A DNA stretch of 64,000 nucleotides, from the NCBI GenBank assembly GCA_027186245.1, contig CP114486.1:2728001-2792000 (forward strand). Direction: 5' to 3'. How positions within the stretch are numbered: position 1 is the stretch's first letter; each line of letters begins with the position of its first letter. This stretch comes from Coriaria nepalensis (lineage: Eukaryota; Streptophyta; Magnoliopsida; Cucurbitales; Coriariaceae). Below are positions 24,993-36,700 of this stretch, in pieces. The notes beneath the pieces were generated by a model, which did not search any database, was not told the DNA's origin, and saw nothing but the letters and a program-made list of their open reading frames with translations. The position numbers were made by a program, and so were the translations under genes.

Positions 24993-26069
24993 ATGGAACC
25001 ATCTAGTGTATCTTCCCCCAAAATTAGGCCGGATCATCATCATCGTTCTATCAAAGAACGATCCGATGAGTCTCATTTACAATCCTTTGAACTCGAACAT
25101 TCTGATCATGAATCCTATTACCACCTCCAATCTATGAACGCATTGGAGATCTTGAGAGAAACCATTAGAATTCTCCGCTTCAATTTATCCGCATTCATGG
25201 GCATCACCGCCCTGCTAATCTGCCCTGTCTCTGCTGTCTATCTATCAAACATATTAGTGGACCAGTCAATCGTGAAGAAGCTAACAGTTAGATTATTGTT
25301 AGTTGCTAAATCTAGTGGACTTCCATTACAGCCTCTGATCAAACAGTCCTGCCATAGATTTTCTGAAATGACCATTTCCTCTGCTACTTGCTTCCCCCTG
25401 TTTGTGACCCTATCATTGTTATCCAAAGCCGGAATTGTTTACTCTGTAGATTGTACTTACTCCCGAAAGAAGTTTGATATATTGAAATTTTACATATTAG
25501 TCCGTAAAATATGGAGGCGGCTCGTCTCAACCTATATGTGGGCTTGTTTAGTCATAGTAGGTTGCCTTACTCTGTTTCTAGTTCTTCTAGTAGCAATATG
25601 CAGTTCATTCTATGTTTTGGGATTTCTTCCGGATGCAGTTTTATATGTTGCAATTATGGTAGGGCTGGTCTTTTCTGTCATGTTTGCTAATGCTATCATC
25701 ATAAGCAATATCTCTGTTGTTATCTCTGTTTTAGAGGATGTTGTGGGGCCTGGAGCTTTGCTTCGTTCCGGGGTCCTAATCAAAGGTCAGACCCAAGTGG
25801 GGCTTTTAATATTTCTTGGGTCGACGATTGGGATGACTTTTGTGCAAGGGTTGTTTGAGCATAGAGTGAAGACACTTAGTTATGGAGACGGGTCTTCTAG
25901 GATTTGGGAAGGTCCACTTTTGGTTGTTATGTATTCTTTCCTGGTGCTTGTTGATTCTATGATGAGCTCTGTTTTCTACTTCAGCTGTAAATCGTCTAGT
26001 TTGGAATCGTTGAATGGTGAGTCCAGGCCAATTTTGGAATCTGTTGTTGAATCGACTGATATTCGATGA
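24993..26069 (+). CDS. Plant multi-pass membrane protein of unknown function (At1g69430-like)
   Basis: A single-exon frame of 358 residues. The first about 65 residues are hydrophilic (MEPSSVSSPKIRPDHHHRS). About six hydrophobic segments follow: near residues 68-90 (FMGITALLICPVSAVYL), 126-150, a long double segment near 180-220, 222-245 (MVGLVFSVMFANAIIIS), 272-290 and 305-330. A conserved amphipathic helix, MNALEILRETIRILRFN, precedes the first segment. No enzymatic motif is visible. Position directly downstream of the DHHC gene agrees with Arabidopsis At1g69430. Its leader contains an intron. The product is probably in an endomembrane or the plasma membrane; the role is unknown. Confidence 0.85.
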   Translation: MEPSSVSSPKIRPDHHHRSIKERSDESHLQSFELEHSDHESYYHLQSMNALEILRETIRILRFNLSAFMGITALLICPVSAVYLSNILVDQSIVKKLTVRLLLVAKSSGLPLQPLIKQSCHRFSEMTISSATCFPLFVTLSLLSKAGIVYSVDCTYSRKKFDILKFYILVRKIWRRLVSTYMWACLVIVGCLTLFLVLLVAICSSFYVLGFLPDAVLYVAIMVGLVFSVMFANAIIISNISVVISVLEDVVGPGALLRSGVLIKGQTQVGLLIFLGSTIGMTFVQGLFEHRVKTLSYGDGSSRIWEGPLLVVMYSFLVLVDSMMSSVFYFSCKSSSLESLNGESRPILESVVESTDIR

Positions 26070-27153
26070 TTTCATCATTTGTTGGTTGTAATTGCGGATT
26101 TGATATGGAAAGGAAAGTTAAATTCGTGTGATGTAAAGAAATGGAATCCTTTCCTCAGAATACGGCTCCTTTGATTCTTCGATGAATAGAAGAAGAGGGG
26201 GTGAAGGTGTTTGAAGATCTGTTTAGAGGGGAGTTGTTATGGTGTCATTTTTTGTCAAGAAAAGTGGTAATTTTTTTGTTCATTAGTTCCTTCTTTTTTT
26301 TCCTCTGGGCATATGAATATATGATACATGTTCTCTTATAATTTGAGATGATAGAAATTACTTCCAATTATTGTATTTCAACTTCGAGGAGTTGTTGCCT
26401 AAATTTGAAATTTAGACTTCATCCAATCATAAGTGACCATATCAACAATTTCTTATAATTTCGGAAGTAAGTAATCATGATATGATCATTTGTGATTAGA
26501 TGAATCAAAAGTATACGGTACATACAAGAATTTCTTCGAATTATTTTGTGCATTGGATTACATTTTACAAGAACTGGAACCCGTTTGCCTAAATATAATT
26601 AATCTGGGTAAAATTTGTTTGCAGTTTGTTTCAGTCTAATAAAATGTATAAGCAAGTTCTTCTGTAAATTCTGTTGGATTCAATCTATATGTCGTCATGT
26701 TTTGTTAGCACCGTTTCTTTATTGATTTATTTTATAAGCTGGGACCAAATTTGGCCGACTCGTCGGAAAGGTAATATAATATAGCCCAGTATCATAGGCC
26801 CAATTTCGCAGACATTGGGCTTGCGGCCTACCTGGATTCCATATTTAAACCAGGAAAACTGTTGATGATTATTGAATAGAGGAATGTTCGAGCAAAGAAA
26901 AAGAAAGATGGAACTGGACATGAACGCGTAAAATAAGCTCCACTACTCTACTCAGTGTCCTCCTTCATGTAGCAGCGTCTTCTTCTTCTTTCGCTCCCTG
27001 ATTACCTATTCGATTTTCCAGATAGAAAAAGGTAAAAACTACTTCGATTCCAGTTCGCCGTTGCTTACAAACCTTTCGACGAAATGCGCAACTCAGTACT
27101 CTCAGTTGGAGACCTCTTACGATTTTTTTGTTCTTTTGAGAGCAGGAATTGAG
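26070..27153. promoter_or_regulatory. Spacer and promoter of the UXT-like gene with site II motifs
   Basis: The 3' region of the membrane-protein gene fades into AT-rich spacer. Between 26778 and 26826 there are several TGGGC/GGCCCA motifs, for example AGGCCCAAT and ATTGGGCTT. These resemble plant site II elements, which TCP factors bind in housekeeping promoters. A leader intron may end in the GAGCAG before the start codon; the donor was not fixed. Confidence 0.45.
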
Positions 27154-28321
27154 ATGGAGAGATTGAGGCAGGATAAAATACAGAGATTCGAGGAGTTTGT
27201 TGAAGGGCGCCTCAAACCTGATCTTGTTCGCGCCATCGCTGAACGGTATTTATCATTTCTCTCAATCTTCCTCGACTAACTTCTTTCATTCAAGTGTTTT
27301 TTATTTTAATTACGTATCAAAATTAGGGTTTATAAGTGAGTTGTAATCAGATTGTTCAGTGGATGCACTGCTATTTCTGTTTCTGTTTTGCAGGGACAAG
27401 GTGTTTGAGCAGCAGAAAGTTTTGTATCCTTCTTCGATTTTTACTTCAATTGATTTCTTCTCTGCAGAATCAACACGTGTTTAGAATCTGTAGATTGAGT
27501 TTTGCAGATTTTTGTGAAAATCTTAGACTACTGTTGTGTTTGCTTGACTCTTAAATTCATGTCAGCTCGGACTTACGTAGAAACATAGAAAAATTGGAGA
27601 AAAATAGTGTTACCAATCTTAGAACATTGGTCAATCTTGGCTTTGAAGTTTACATGCAAGCTGACGTGTAAGTTTCTGATAACTCTTCATTTTCCGGTTT
27701 GTAATTTCATCCGCTTTCACTCACTAATTTCCGATCACGGATTGTAACGGTGAAAATTGGATGTGTAGCTTCTCTGTTGTTTTCTATTTCTTATGCACTT
27801 AATATGATTACTACCCTCTCGTGCTTGTCTTTCTCTTTATTTCCTACTTATTGGGGACTATCTCACAAACTTGCAGGCCAGATACAAAACGGATATTTGT
27901 GGATGTTGGACTAGGATTCCATGTTGAGTTTACTTGCCCGGAAGCATTGAATTACATTTCTCTAAGGGAAGCAAAGTTAGAAAGGTGTAATATATTGAAA
28001 TTTACTTCCTTGAAAGTTCTTTTCATTTTATTTTTATTAATCTTTTTCAACTGTATGGGTTACACTCTGCAGGCAAATAGATGAGTTTACTCGCCTAATT
28101 GCATCGATTAAGGCCCAGATCAAGCTGGTAAGTTTTTCTTTGATTGAAGTTGTTGATCTTAAACTCTACATCATTATGATCAGATCATACAGATTTGTTT
28201 GTTTTTTAGGTTTGGGAAATCTGCGAACTAAAATCTAAATAATTGTTCACAGGTTTGCGAGGGAATCAGAGAGTTGCTCCAAATCCCAGCAGAGAAAGCT
28301 CCTCGAGACCGGTTCTTTTGA
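27154..28321 (+). CDS. UXT-like prefoldin alpha-type subunit
   Basis: Six exons, 27154-27245, 27394-27423, 27566-27667, 27877-27984, 28073-28127 and 28253-28321, sum to 151 residues, close to human UXT (157). The fold is two coiled-coil helices (about residues 1-60 and 105-140) flanking a beta hairpin. Landmarks are GRLKPDLVRAIAERDKVFEQ, VNLGFEVYMQADV and VDVGLGFHVEFTCPEAL. The family forms prefoldin-like chaperone complexes (with URI and RPAP3/R2TP in animals) that assist assembly of RNA polymerase and other large complexes. The Arabidopsis counterpart is At1g26660. Its 3' end faces that of the next gene 317 bases away. Confidence 0.9.
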
Positions 28322-28637
28322 CAGAGATCAATTAACGTTTTTCTTTAGGATGTGCGGGAGATTTGGCCCTTGTTATTAGTATTTATAGTGATGTCCCTTT
28401 TGGCTTCTGGACACTGCAGCACCTTTGATATATGAAATGGGTGATTGACCCAATTTTTCTTAAGGGGCAAAATCTAGAACGATATTTTAGTATATCAACC
28501 TTCAAATGTACAACAAATGTTAATAATCATGTTTTGCAGTTTGCACTAATTCCTTCTTTTTTGCTCGCTTTTTGTGTACGAAGTTACTTAGATGTTAACA
28601 TTACATTGCAGTCTTTTTTCTATATACATTCAGTTTG

Positions 28638-30233
28638 CTAAATCAAGTCCTCTTGGTCTTCAAGGGATCGTTTTCGGGCCCTGAGAATGAGCTCGAGACT
28701 TTGTGGAAGAGGAGGTGTCCTTCCACGTCGAAAAAGAACAGCAAGAGCTCTCATTTTACTGCAAAGATCAAACACCTGCTCAAATATGCAAACAAGTTAC
28801 TACAGAATGAAAATTCTTCTCCAGAATCGAAAAGCAAAATTAATTTCATCTTAATTTATGATAGGTCATTTCTTACTGATGAAGCTTCTATCTCTGCCAC
28901 GCCTTCACAACCCTTGCCTCCGCCTTGTAATAAGTCACAGTATTTCGCCGCTTCGATCTTATCTTCAAATACCTGAAACCGCGATATAGTTCAATTATAT
29001 TCAGTCAGAAACTATAGAAGTCTCGGTGCCTAAAGAACTCTCTTTGATTGTATATACCAGTATGTATTTATAGTTCCGTAAACATTTGTTCAGTTTGTCC
29101 TTTCTACTGGCGACCATGATATGTTCTTAGTTCAAACCTTTATACTAGCTTTACCGTCGCATCAATTTGCTAGATAATATATACACTGTAGGGTACGAAT
29201 GATCGTATCTAATGGAAACATTCAAAACAACTTAAGCTGATAGAAGATGAATTCAAACACTCGCATTTCTTCAAGAACAATTAAACAATTAGAAACAATA
29301 TTCAAAGAAATCAGCAGATTCAGAAAAACACTTACAAGGACTCCCTCCGTAATATCCTCCACGAGCATCTGAAATTTTGTTGCAGGTCTAGACTGTTTAG
29401 GCTGATTCCCGATCTCTGACCTCCTCTTTGCTCCTTTGGAAAACAACATACGAAGCTCCTTTTCGATCTCACTGTCAATCAAGGAGAAAAAAAATATGAG
29501 CTGAGGTAAAAATTAACAATCATGAAAACTGAACAACAAGAGTAGCTATTATTATACCTCCGATTTCTGCGAGTTTTCATGGTGCATAACTGGTTCTTTT
29601 TATGGGTTAATACATATACAGGCTTTGAACTTTCCCTCCATGGGTTAGCCTCCAAAACTGAATAATATGATCAAATGAGGACTAAAATTGAGAGATTTTA
29701 TAGGACGCAAAAAGCTTTTATTATTATTTTTTTTTTCTTAAGGAATTAGCTCCAAATTGTAAGTGAAGTTCTACTATCACAATTAGGAGGAAAAAAAGAA
29801 ATTGAAACTATGAAAAATACAACGTGGAACTCATATTCGAATTTAACTTTGTACCATCATAGCTGCTACTGTCGAATGATTGATGAAGATGCCTCCTCAT
29901 ATCGTAAGCACGGGAAGAAACCCTCTTCACAAACTCATCGGAACTTACCGGAATGTTTCCGTCCAAATTAATTGCCTTCTGAAATTCCACATCCCCACTT
30001 CCTTCTTCTTCTTCTTCATCGTCACGACCATCTGCCTTGGCAGAACCACCGCCCCCAACTTTACAATAAATACCTTCCAATCTCCTCCTGCGACAAGGAC
30101 CAAACGAAGTGTAGAGACGAGGAGAGCGATGCAAGGAGGTCGAAGAGGAGAAAGCGATTCGATGCCGCCGTGGGCGGAGGTAGTTAGTGGGAGGAAGAAC
30201 CACGGTGGGTGAGACTGATGGGAGGGAATCCAT
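28638..30233 (-). CDS. Conserved plant plastid-targeted protein, function unknown
   Basis: Five exons on the minus strand, 29855-30233, 29558-29657, 29336-29471, 28877-28972 and 28638-28775, sum to 282 residues in frame. The N-terminus is Ser-, Pro- and Arg-rich (MDSLPSVSPTVVLPP) and looks like a chloroplast transit peptide. The mature part has an acidic patch, then VKRVSSRAYDMRRHLHQSFD, LEANPWRESSKPVYVLT, LCTMKTRRNR, KFQMLVEDITEGVLVFED, KYCDLLQGGGKGCEGVAEIE and SKMRALAVLFRRGRTPPLPQ. I recognise the pattern as conserved across plants but cannot name the family or a function. The last two exons are short and lie under an unrelated plus-strand frame, so they are easily missed. Confidence 0.8.
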
Positions 30234-31169
30234 GGTGATTTCGAGCTTTGAAGTTTGAATTTGATTCGTCGAGAAAAATTTCCTTTTTTTATTGAATTAT
30301 AGATGCGTAAATTGGTCGAACAGGTGGTAGGCCTGATCAGAAGAGATTGAAATTTAGAAGGCTTTACGTGAAGGACAGAAGGAGAGAAGTTCTAGTTGGG
30401 TTTGTGTATCTGTATGTGAATATCCGATATTTTTCAAATGAGAGATTGTTGCGGGCCCCATTGAATTGGGCCTTTGAAGGGGACAGGTCACAGGTTTTAC
30501 ACTGTGGGCCTGAATAAATTTTCCTTTTTTTTTTTAATTTTTTTTTTTTAATTTTCATTTCCTTAATTGGGATACCCTTTTTTTTGCAGTCAAGAATAAT
30601 ATTTTCTCATTTATGATCTCATATCGTTTAAGTTGGAACATGTTAGTATTTAAATTTAGAAAATGCTTTGTGAAAGTCGATTAACCTTTTGAAAATAAAT
30701 TTTAGATTACTCAAAAAAAAAAATATGTGAATGTTAAAAGCAAATGAATGCTTCGAAAAGAACCCTTTTAAATCGATAGCAGTGTAGATTTAGAAACTAC
30801 CTCTAAATGTTGGTTAACACAAGTTCTAAGTTGTTGCAAAAACCAAAAAGATGATCAATTGCTTACCACACTTTGGTAGTGTCAAAACATCATACAAAAA
30901 GAGTAATCTAAACGCTATGAATTCATTGAAAAGAAATGTGAAGACTGATAAAGATAAGAGAACCATACAAGCAAACAGAGGTATGTGTGCTCTTAACCAA
31001 CAAAGTAAACACATTCACTGTGAAATGCTCATTCATGCTAGTAGTAACACAATGGATAAAAAGTAAATAACAAAAACAAGTTTAGATTTTCCCCACTAAG
31101 TAGGTCCAAGAGAGGGAGAAAAGCAGCAATTGCTCACTAAACAAAGCAACAAAAGTCTTGAATCTTTTC
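30234..31169. other. Promoter of the plastid protein gene and AT-rich spacer
   Basis: Upstream of the plastid-protein gene, TGGGC/GGCCC motifs cluster at 30454-30512, resembling site II elements. The remainder to 31169 is AT-rich DNA plus the 3' untranslated region of RPN6, with no other gene signal. Confidence 0.5.
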
Positions 31170-32438
31170 TCAAGCCACAATCTTAGCAGATCTCACGTAT
31201 AGGCTATCAACCACCTTTCCAATGTTAGAAATTGTTTCCAAAGTTGCCGGATATATAGCATCGGTCTTGGGATCATCAAATATGATGAGACACCCTGCAC
31301 CTTGATCCAAAGTCCCTGCAAATTTCTTATCCAGAATCATCTGAGACAGCTTCTTTTCCACATGATCTATTGGAAGCTCAATCAGTTCAGCAATGTGAGC
31401 AATCTCAACCCGAGAAAACGGTTCAATCAACCTACAAAGGTTCTGTTCCAAAAGAGTGTCGTAGAGTGAAGAAAGGTGCCTGTGGACAATAGGGTCATCT
31501 TCTAGCTGAGCCTTAAAGTCCCTTAGCGCAGTTTCAAAAAGCTTCAAAGACCGCTTTGAATGAGCATCTGCCACAGCTTTCATGGCATCCAGTTCCGGTC
31601 CCAAGTACTGCAAACCTGCTTTTGAGGATATTATCCCTGCCACATCGTCAGCCTGGCTGACCATGATTTTGCAAAGCAACATATATTTGAGGCTAAATAC
31701 TGCTCGAGGATCTTCTAGAGCATTGAAAGCTTCAAATGCTTCAAAGAAGTAGCTGTAAGCAGTTTTGTAATCCTTCTCCTCTGCATGGAGAATTCCACTC
31801 TGAAGATCAATAGTGCCTTGTTGAGCTGGAGGTACATATATGGCATTAGCAGCTGTTCTTGCCGCTGTAAGGGCAGCTTTGGCTTTAGGAAGATTCCTTA
31901 AGGAGAAATGGAGCTTGCACTCCAGTAAGTCGATGTCCACAAGGAGGAGCTTATCGTCCAGTCTTCTCACTTCTTTGATCAAGCTCGAGAGGAGATTTAA
32001 TGCTTCCGAGTACTCCTTGTTTTCCATTAAAAGGGATGCAAGCCTTGCCTCCACTCTTTGACGAAGAAAAGTTCGCTTCTCTGCCCGGGTCCACTGGACC
32101 ATTTCTTTACATAGGGAGATCTGGAGATCTGATGTTCCGGGTACTTTGGCTACAGCATCAATTATTCCACGTACAATTTTTGCAGTTTTGGCCTTTGGGA
32201 TCAAGTTGAAGAATGGCCTCAGTTGAGTCAGAAGATTTCTAAGATCCTCGGCCCGGTTTTCTTGTCGAAGGAGATCGGAGAGGTTTGTGATAGCCTGTTC
32301 TTTTATACGGAGGGCCTCAGGTGAGGATGAAGGGTTTTCAAGTACACGGTAAAGAATGGAGATAGCTTCAGATGGGTTCTTCGCTTCCAAAGCTTGAGAA
32401 AGTGAATCTGTAGTGGCAGGAAGATATGACGCAGACAT
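31170..32438 (-). CDS. RPN6: 26S proteasome regulatory subunit RPN6 (PSMD11)
   Basis: An uninterrupted 422-residue frame, the usual length for plant RPN6. Helical TPR-like repeats fill the N-terminal half (for example NLSDLLRQENRAEDLRNLL and EYSEALNLLSSLIKE). The PCI domain with its winged helix lies at about residues 225-390 (SRVEIAHIAELIELPIDHVE, SQMILDKKFAGTLDQGAG). RPN6 is a lid subunit that clamps the proteasome core to the base. Expression is likely broad. The leader contains a 1.3 kb intron, with donor GTAAGC next to 33786 and acceptor TGCAG near 32466. The coding region has no intron. Confidence 0.97.
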   Translation of the reverse strand: MSASYLPATTDSLSQALEAKNPSEAISILYRVLENPSSSPEALRIKEQAITNLSDLLRQENRAEDLRNLLTQLRPFFNLIPKAKTAKIVRGIIDAVAKVPGTSDLQISLCKEMVQWTRAEKRTFLRQRVEARLASLLMENKEYSEALNLLSSLIKEVRRLDDKLLLVDIDLLECKLHFSLRNLPKAKAALTAARTAANAIYVPPAQQGTIDLQSGILHAEEKDYKTAYSYFFEAFEAFNALEDPRAVFSLKYMLLCKIMVSQADDVAGIISSKAGLQYLGPELDAMKAVADAHSKRSLKLFETALRDFKAQLEDDPIVHRHLSSLYDTLLEQNLCRLIEPFSRVEIAHIAELIELPIDHVEKKLSQMILDKKFAGTLDQGAGCLIIFDDPKTDAIYPATLETISNIGKVVDSLYVRSAKIVA

Positions 32439-32465
32439 TTTAATTCTTAAAGAAATCCAAGTTCT

Positions 32466-33786
32466 GCAAAATCAGATTGGTAGTAAAATTAGATATCAAT
32501 TGACAAGGTATCAATGTCCATACAATGGGGAAAGAAAGTTGGATTAAGCATTACCTAGATTTGTATCTTACTACTCTTAAAACATGAAACTCATAAATAC
32601 TTAAGTACTTAAAACCCACTTTTAACATTAGAACATGCAACCAAAGCCCAGCAAGGATTATAAATCTCAGAGAACAGATTATTCCAACTTCTCTTGTAAA
32701 ATAATAATGTGAAACATACTGCACTAGAACCAAATTTTATGCTAAAGATAAGCTCTACATGATGAAGGAGTTCTCCAAGAAACAAAAATTTCACTTCCAA
32801 GAACACTTCAAAAACAGCACTTTGCTTTTAAAATAACTATCCATAAAAGTAATATTGGCAGAAGGCATCTAATGATGACAAACCTTTTTTCTTCTTTTCT
32901 TCCATATTACAGGGATAACTATCTAATAAGAGAGCTTGAACAAGAAGACTAGATGAATGCTCAGTACCAATGAGCATATTGGGCAAACTATTGACTACTA
33001 GCGAGGTAAGCACAACCACCAAGCATAAATGGTCTCTACAAGCAGATTATCTTTGCGGTTATGTAGCCCAAAATGCATAAGGTCATTTCATTCTACCAAA
33101 AAAGAATTATACCATATGTTTTATATTTTTAAGGTATTGGCAACAACTCTGAATTGTCACGTATCATAGTAACACTAATTATCATGGTTACATGAGGCAG
33201 TGTAATGGTTGCTTCTAATTTTACACAACTGATTAAGTAATGGTCAACAAAAGAAAAGAATACTCTCTAAATGAACAGAATATAAAAGGAAATTCCAACA
33301 AATCAAGCCACAACTAGCCGGGTCCCAGATCTTCTACAATGAATGGAAATTCATTGATGTAAAAGTGACTCTCTAATCATGATAAATCCATCATATACAG
33401 CTTCCAAGAATTTACTGAGACAGCAACATGAAAGCTAATATCATCAATGCCAAAATGCATCTTAGTATCGGTGTTAATATTTGTTGTCAACTAAAGAGTC
33501 TACATGAGAAATCAGAAGAGAAATACCCAGCTTCCTTGCTAGCTAAAAAAAGAACCAGCAACAACAAATACCCATGATTAAACGCACGCGTGAAGAGAAA
33601 GTAAGAACATTTCCGACAAAGAAAACCTGTACAGTGCATTTGATTAATTTCGAGATCCCATTAGAGTACTGAAATCTAGTTGCGTCTTGTACCCAAAAAA
33701 CAAAAGCAAAAGTAATCTCTATTTGGATGACTAAATCCTTGACACAGGAACAAACGTATGGAGAGAGAGAGCGTATGCTTACAGAC
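32466..33786 (-). other. Leader intron of RPN6
   Basis: On the minus strand a GC-rich leader block around 33787-33900 ends at CGTCT|GTAAGC, and the next exon begins after TTTTGCAG just upstream of the RPN6 start. The 1.3 kb between has no coding signal. Long first introns in the leader of housekeeping genes can raise expression; that is known in general, not shown here. Confidence 0.6.
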
Positions 33787-33899
33787 GACGGAGGAGAGCT
33801 CGCAGATGCAGAGAAATGAGCGTCGGTAAAATAGGGCTGGGTTTTGGGGGAGAATCTTGAACTCTGGCTTGTTGATCAAGAAGACGATTGATTGAGTGA

Positions 33900-34140
33900 G
33901 AGAGAAAAAGAAGATTCTTACGGCCTAACCGAGTTTGGGCTTTAGCCGGATACCTTTTAAGCCTAAATTGCTTCATCTGGGTATGGCCTTTTATTATACA
34001 AATTTAGGATTGGCCCAATCGTACGAGTATGACTGTTTTGCACGGAATGGAATGAATAATACGAAGGAACATGAATAAAATCAATAACTTTAATTACATC
34101 TGTTTACTCATTCAAGGATACGTAATAAAGAATAATTTTG
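33900..34140 (-). promoter_or_regulatory. RPN6 promoter with site II motifs
   Basis: GTTTGGGCTTTAG near 33930 and GATTGGCCCAATCG near 34010 carry TGGGC-type site II motifs just upstream of the leader exon. No clear TATA box was found. Confidence 0.4.
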
Positions 34141-36350
34141 ATTCATCTTTTTAAACGAGCGAAAATGGTCTAGGGATAAAGTTGAGTATAAGAGAGTTCA
34201 TGGAGATTAAATTTTAGAGTTCTAAATAATATTAGGGTTTATATTTTAGATTTTGCGTTAGTTAGTGATTTTAAGATGATAAATATTTTTTCTAAGAGAG
34301 ATGATCATTTATTGACCTTTAATAGTAAAATTGATTACTTTCTTGTTAAGCGACAAAATCTAAGTTAAGAATTATAAGATGATACTAGTAAAATATTTAA
34401 CGATCAAATATATGTTATTAATCTTAGATATTTGTCTTACGAACAGGAATAGAGTAGACAAATGTCAAACTAAGCCGATAATTAAGTGATGAACTTTGAA
34501 ATGAGATATATACTATACTTTTTGAAATAATGTATTAAATAGTCAATTAGACTTAGAAGGTTGTGGGAATGCAAATCTTAAAGATAAGATTGGTAGTTCT
34601 GATCTTTTTGAACGTATAGCTAACCATATTATGAGTAAGGTGAGAGAAGTTCTTAGAGAGGCTAAAAGAAATGGAAGATATGATAAAGAGACATGGTGAT
34701 GAAATAATGAGGTACACCAAACCATTAGAGAAAATAAAATACATTTCAAGAATTGGAAAAATAATAGAGATCAAGGGTCGTTTGAGTTTTATAAACAAGC
34801 TAAAAACTTAGTAGTAAAGTAATACGGGTTGTTAAGAAAAGAACGTAAGATAATTTGTATAATAGGCTAGGTAGAAAGAGGTGGAGAAATATATTTTTAA
34901 ACTAAGGATTTGAGTCATGTTATGTATGTCAAACATGAAGATGGTAGAGTTATAGTGTAGGATAAAACAATTTTAGATAAGTTGAGGGATTATTTTGAAA
35001 CACTACTAAATGAGACATGTGCATAAGAGTTAATTTATTGAAATTGAGGCATATAGTGGTCTATCATTAGATGGGCAGTTAGACAATATGATATACCAAC
35101 TGAGATGGGGAAGTGTTTGGTAGAAGTATGAATCTAATGGTTGACTAGGCATTTTAATATGATTTTAGATACTAGAAAAATGTCAGAGTCATGAAAATAT
35201 AATATTGTGATACAAAATTACAAAAATAAAGAAGATATATAAGATTGTTCAAACTATAAAAGGATAAAGCTTATAAGTTATACAATGAAATTCTAAGAGA
35301 GAGTTATAGAGTAGAGATTTAGGAGTATCACAACTGTATTAGAAAATTAATTTGATTATATATCGGGTAGGTTTATAATGGAAACAATCTTATTGATTAG
35401 ATAAATGAGAGAAAAATATAGTGAGGAAAAAAAGAATCTGTATATGGTTTTTATTGATTTAGAGAAAGTTTATGATTGAGTATTTAAGGAATTAATCTGG
35501 TGAGTACTTAGAATGAATAATGTGCCTCAATATTATATTGATATCATTAAGAATGTGTATGAAGGATTTGTAACTAATATTTGGTCAATATATGAGATGT
35601 CTAGTAAATTTCCTATTATATTAGGACTTTATTAAAGGTCAACTTTAAATCTATACTTTTTTCCTTTATTTATGGATAAGATGACGAAACATATTCAAAT
35701 TCTTTGGTATATGTTATTTGCAGATGATATTGTCCTAATGATGAAATTAAAGAAAGTGTAAGTCAAAAATTAGATAGGTAGTGTAAGATTCTAGAGAGTA
35801 AGAGTTTTAGAATTAGTGATCGAAGACAGAATATCTATATTATAAGTTTGGTCCCGAATCTTGAATAAGTGATAATTAAATTGAGATTGATGGTAGGGAG
35901 GTCTCAGAGTGTGAAACTTTTTGTTATTTATGATATATTATTCAAAAGACTGTGGACATTCGAAGAGTTATAGATCATATGATTAAAGCAGGTTATATGA
36001 AATGGAGGTTGACGTCAGGAGTCTTATACGATAGAATGATGTCCGTGAGGTTAAAAAGAAAGTGTTATAAAACGATTGTTCGACCAACTATAATTTATGG
36101 TTCGGAGTGTTAGGCCACTACAAGACAACATATGCATAAAATGACAGTAGTAAAGATACGTATGTCAAGATGAATATATGGTAAATATGTAATGATAAAA
36201 TTAGAAATGATATGATTATGAGTTATTTAGGTATTGTCATGATAGATGATTAAATTAGGGAGAGACATCTAATGTGATTTAATCATGTGCAGAGAAGATC
36301 ATACACGGCTCCAATTCGATAAAGTTTTTATTGGCATGTAAGTGGTGGAA
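34140..36350 (+). mobile_element. Degenerate RTE-type LINE (non-LTR retrotransposon)
   Basis: The plus strand reads, across many stops and frame changes, as a plant RTE-clade LINE. In order I see the end of the endonuclease (ILDFALVSDFK near 34250, then KIDYFLVKRQ near 34330), the linker (KETWW-like near 34690), the reverse transcriptase and the C-terminal part. Reverse transcriptase signals are a KFWERVIEWRFRSI-like block near 35290, YMVFIDLEKVYD near 35440 and the catalytic FADD at 35717-35728. After it come MKWRLTSGVLYDR near 36000 and a GSEC-like block near 36100. Stops such as those at about 35476 and 35634 sit where conserved Arg or Gln codons are expected, which fits C-to-T decay. The 5' part of the endonuclease is missing. 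The copy is dead. Confidence 0.85.
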
Positions 36351-36700
36351 AACTAATATTCCTATACTTGATATCAAGAATAATGAGAATGAACCTTAAT
36401 GATAACGATGATCAATATCACTCGCTATGCACGTGCTCCACGTAGAGACGAGTTTCCCCATCGAAACATCCTTGTTTCCTTCTTCGTCTTCCGAAGAAAC
36501 ACCCCATCACGTCGTCTTCATCCTCTCCACCTTAAAACATCAAAAGTAAATAAATAATTAATTAATACGAAAACGGAACAAACATTTTTGATTAGCTGAT
36601 TAAGCTTGTTTATTGACCCTCTGCTTCAGCTCAACTCCTCTTGTTATTCTTCGGCTGACCTCAGAAAGAACGGAGAGAGGAAGACGACGACGATTAATCG

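Noticed and set aside
28635..28976. Plus-strand open frame of 113 residues
   Set aside because: It lies opposite two exons of the minus-strand plastid protein gene, whose translation matches a conserved family; the plus-strand peptide matches nothing.
34543..34798. Minus-strand open frames within the LINE region
   Set aside because: The plus strand carries the retrotransposon signals; the minus frames are antisense.
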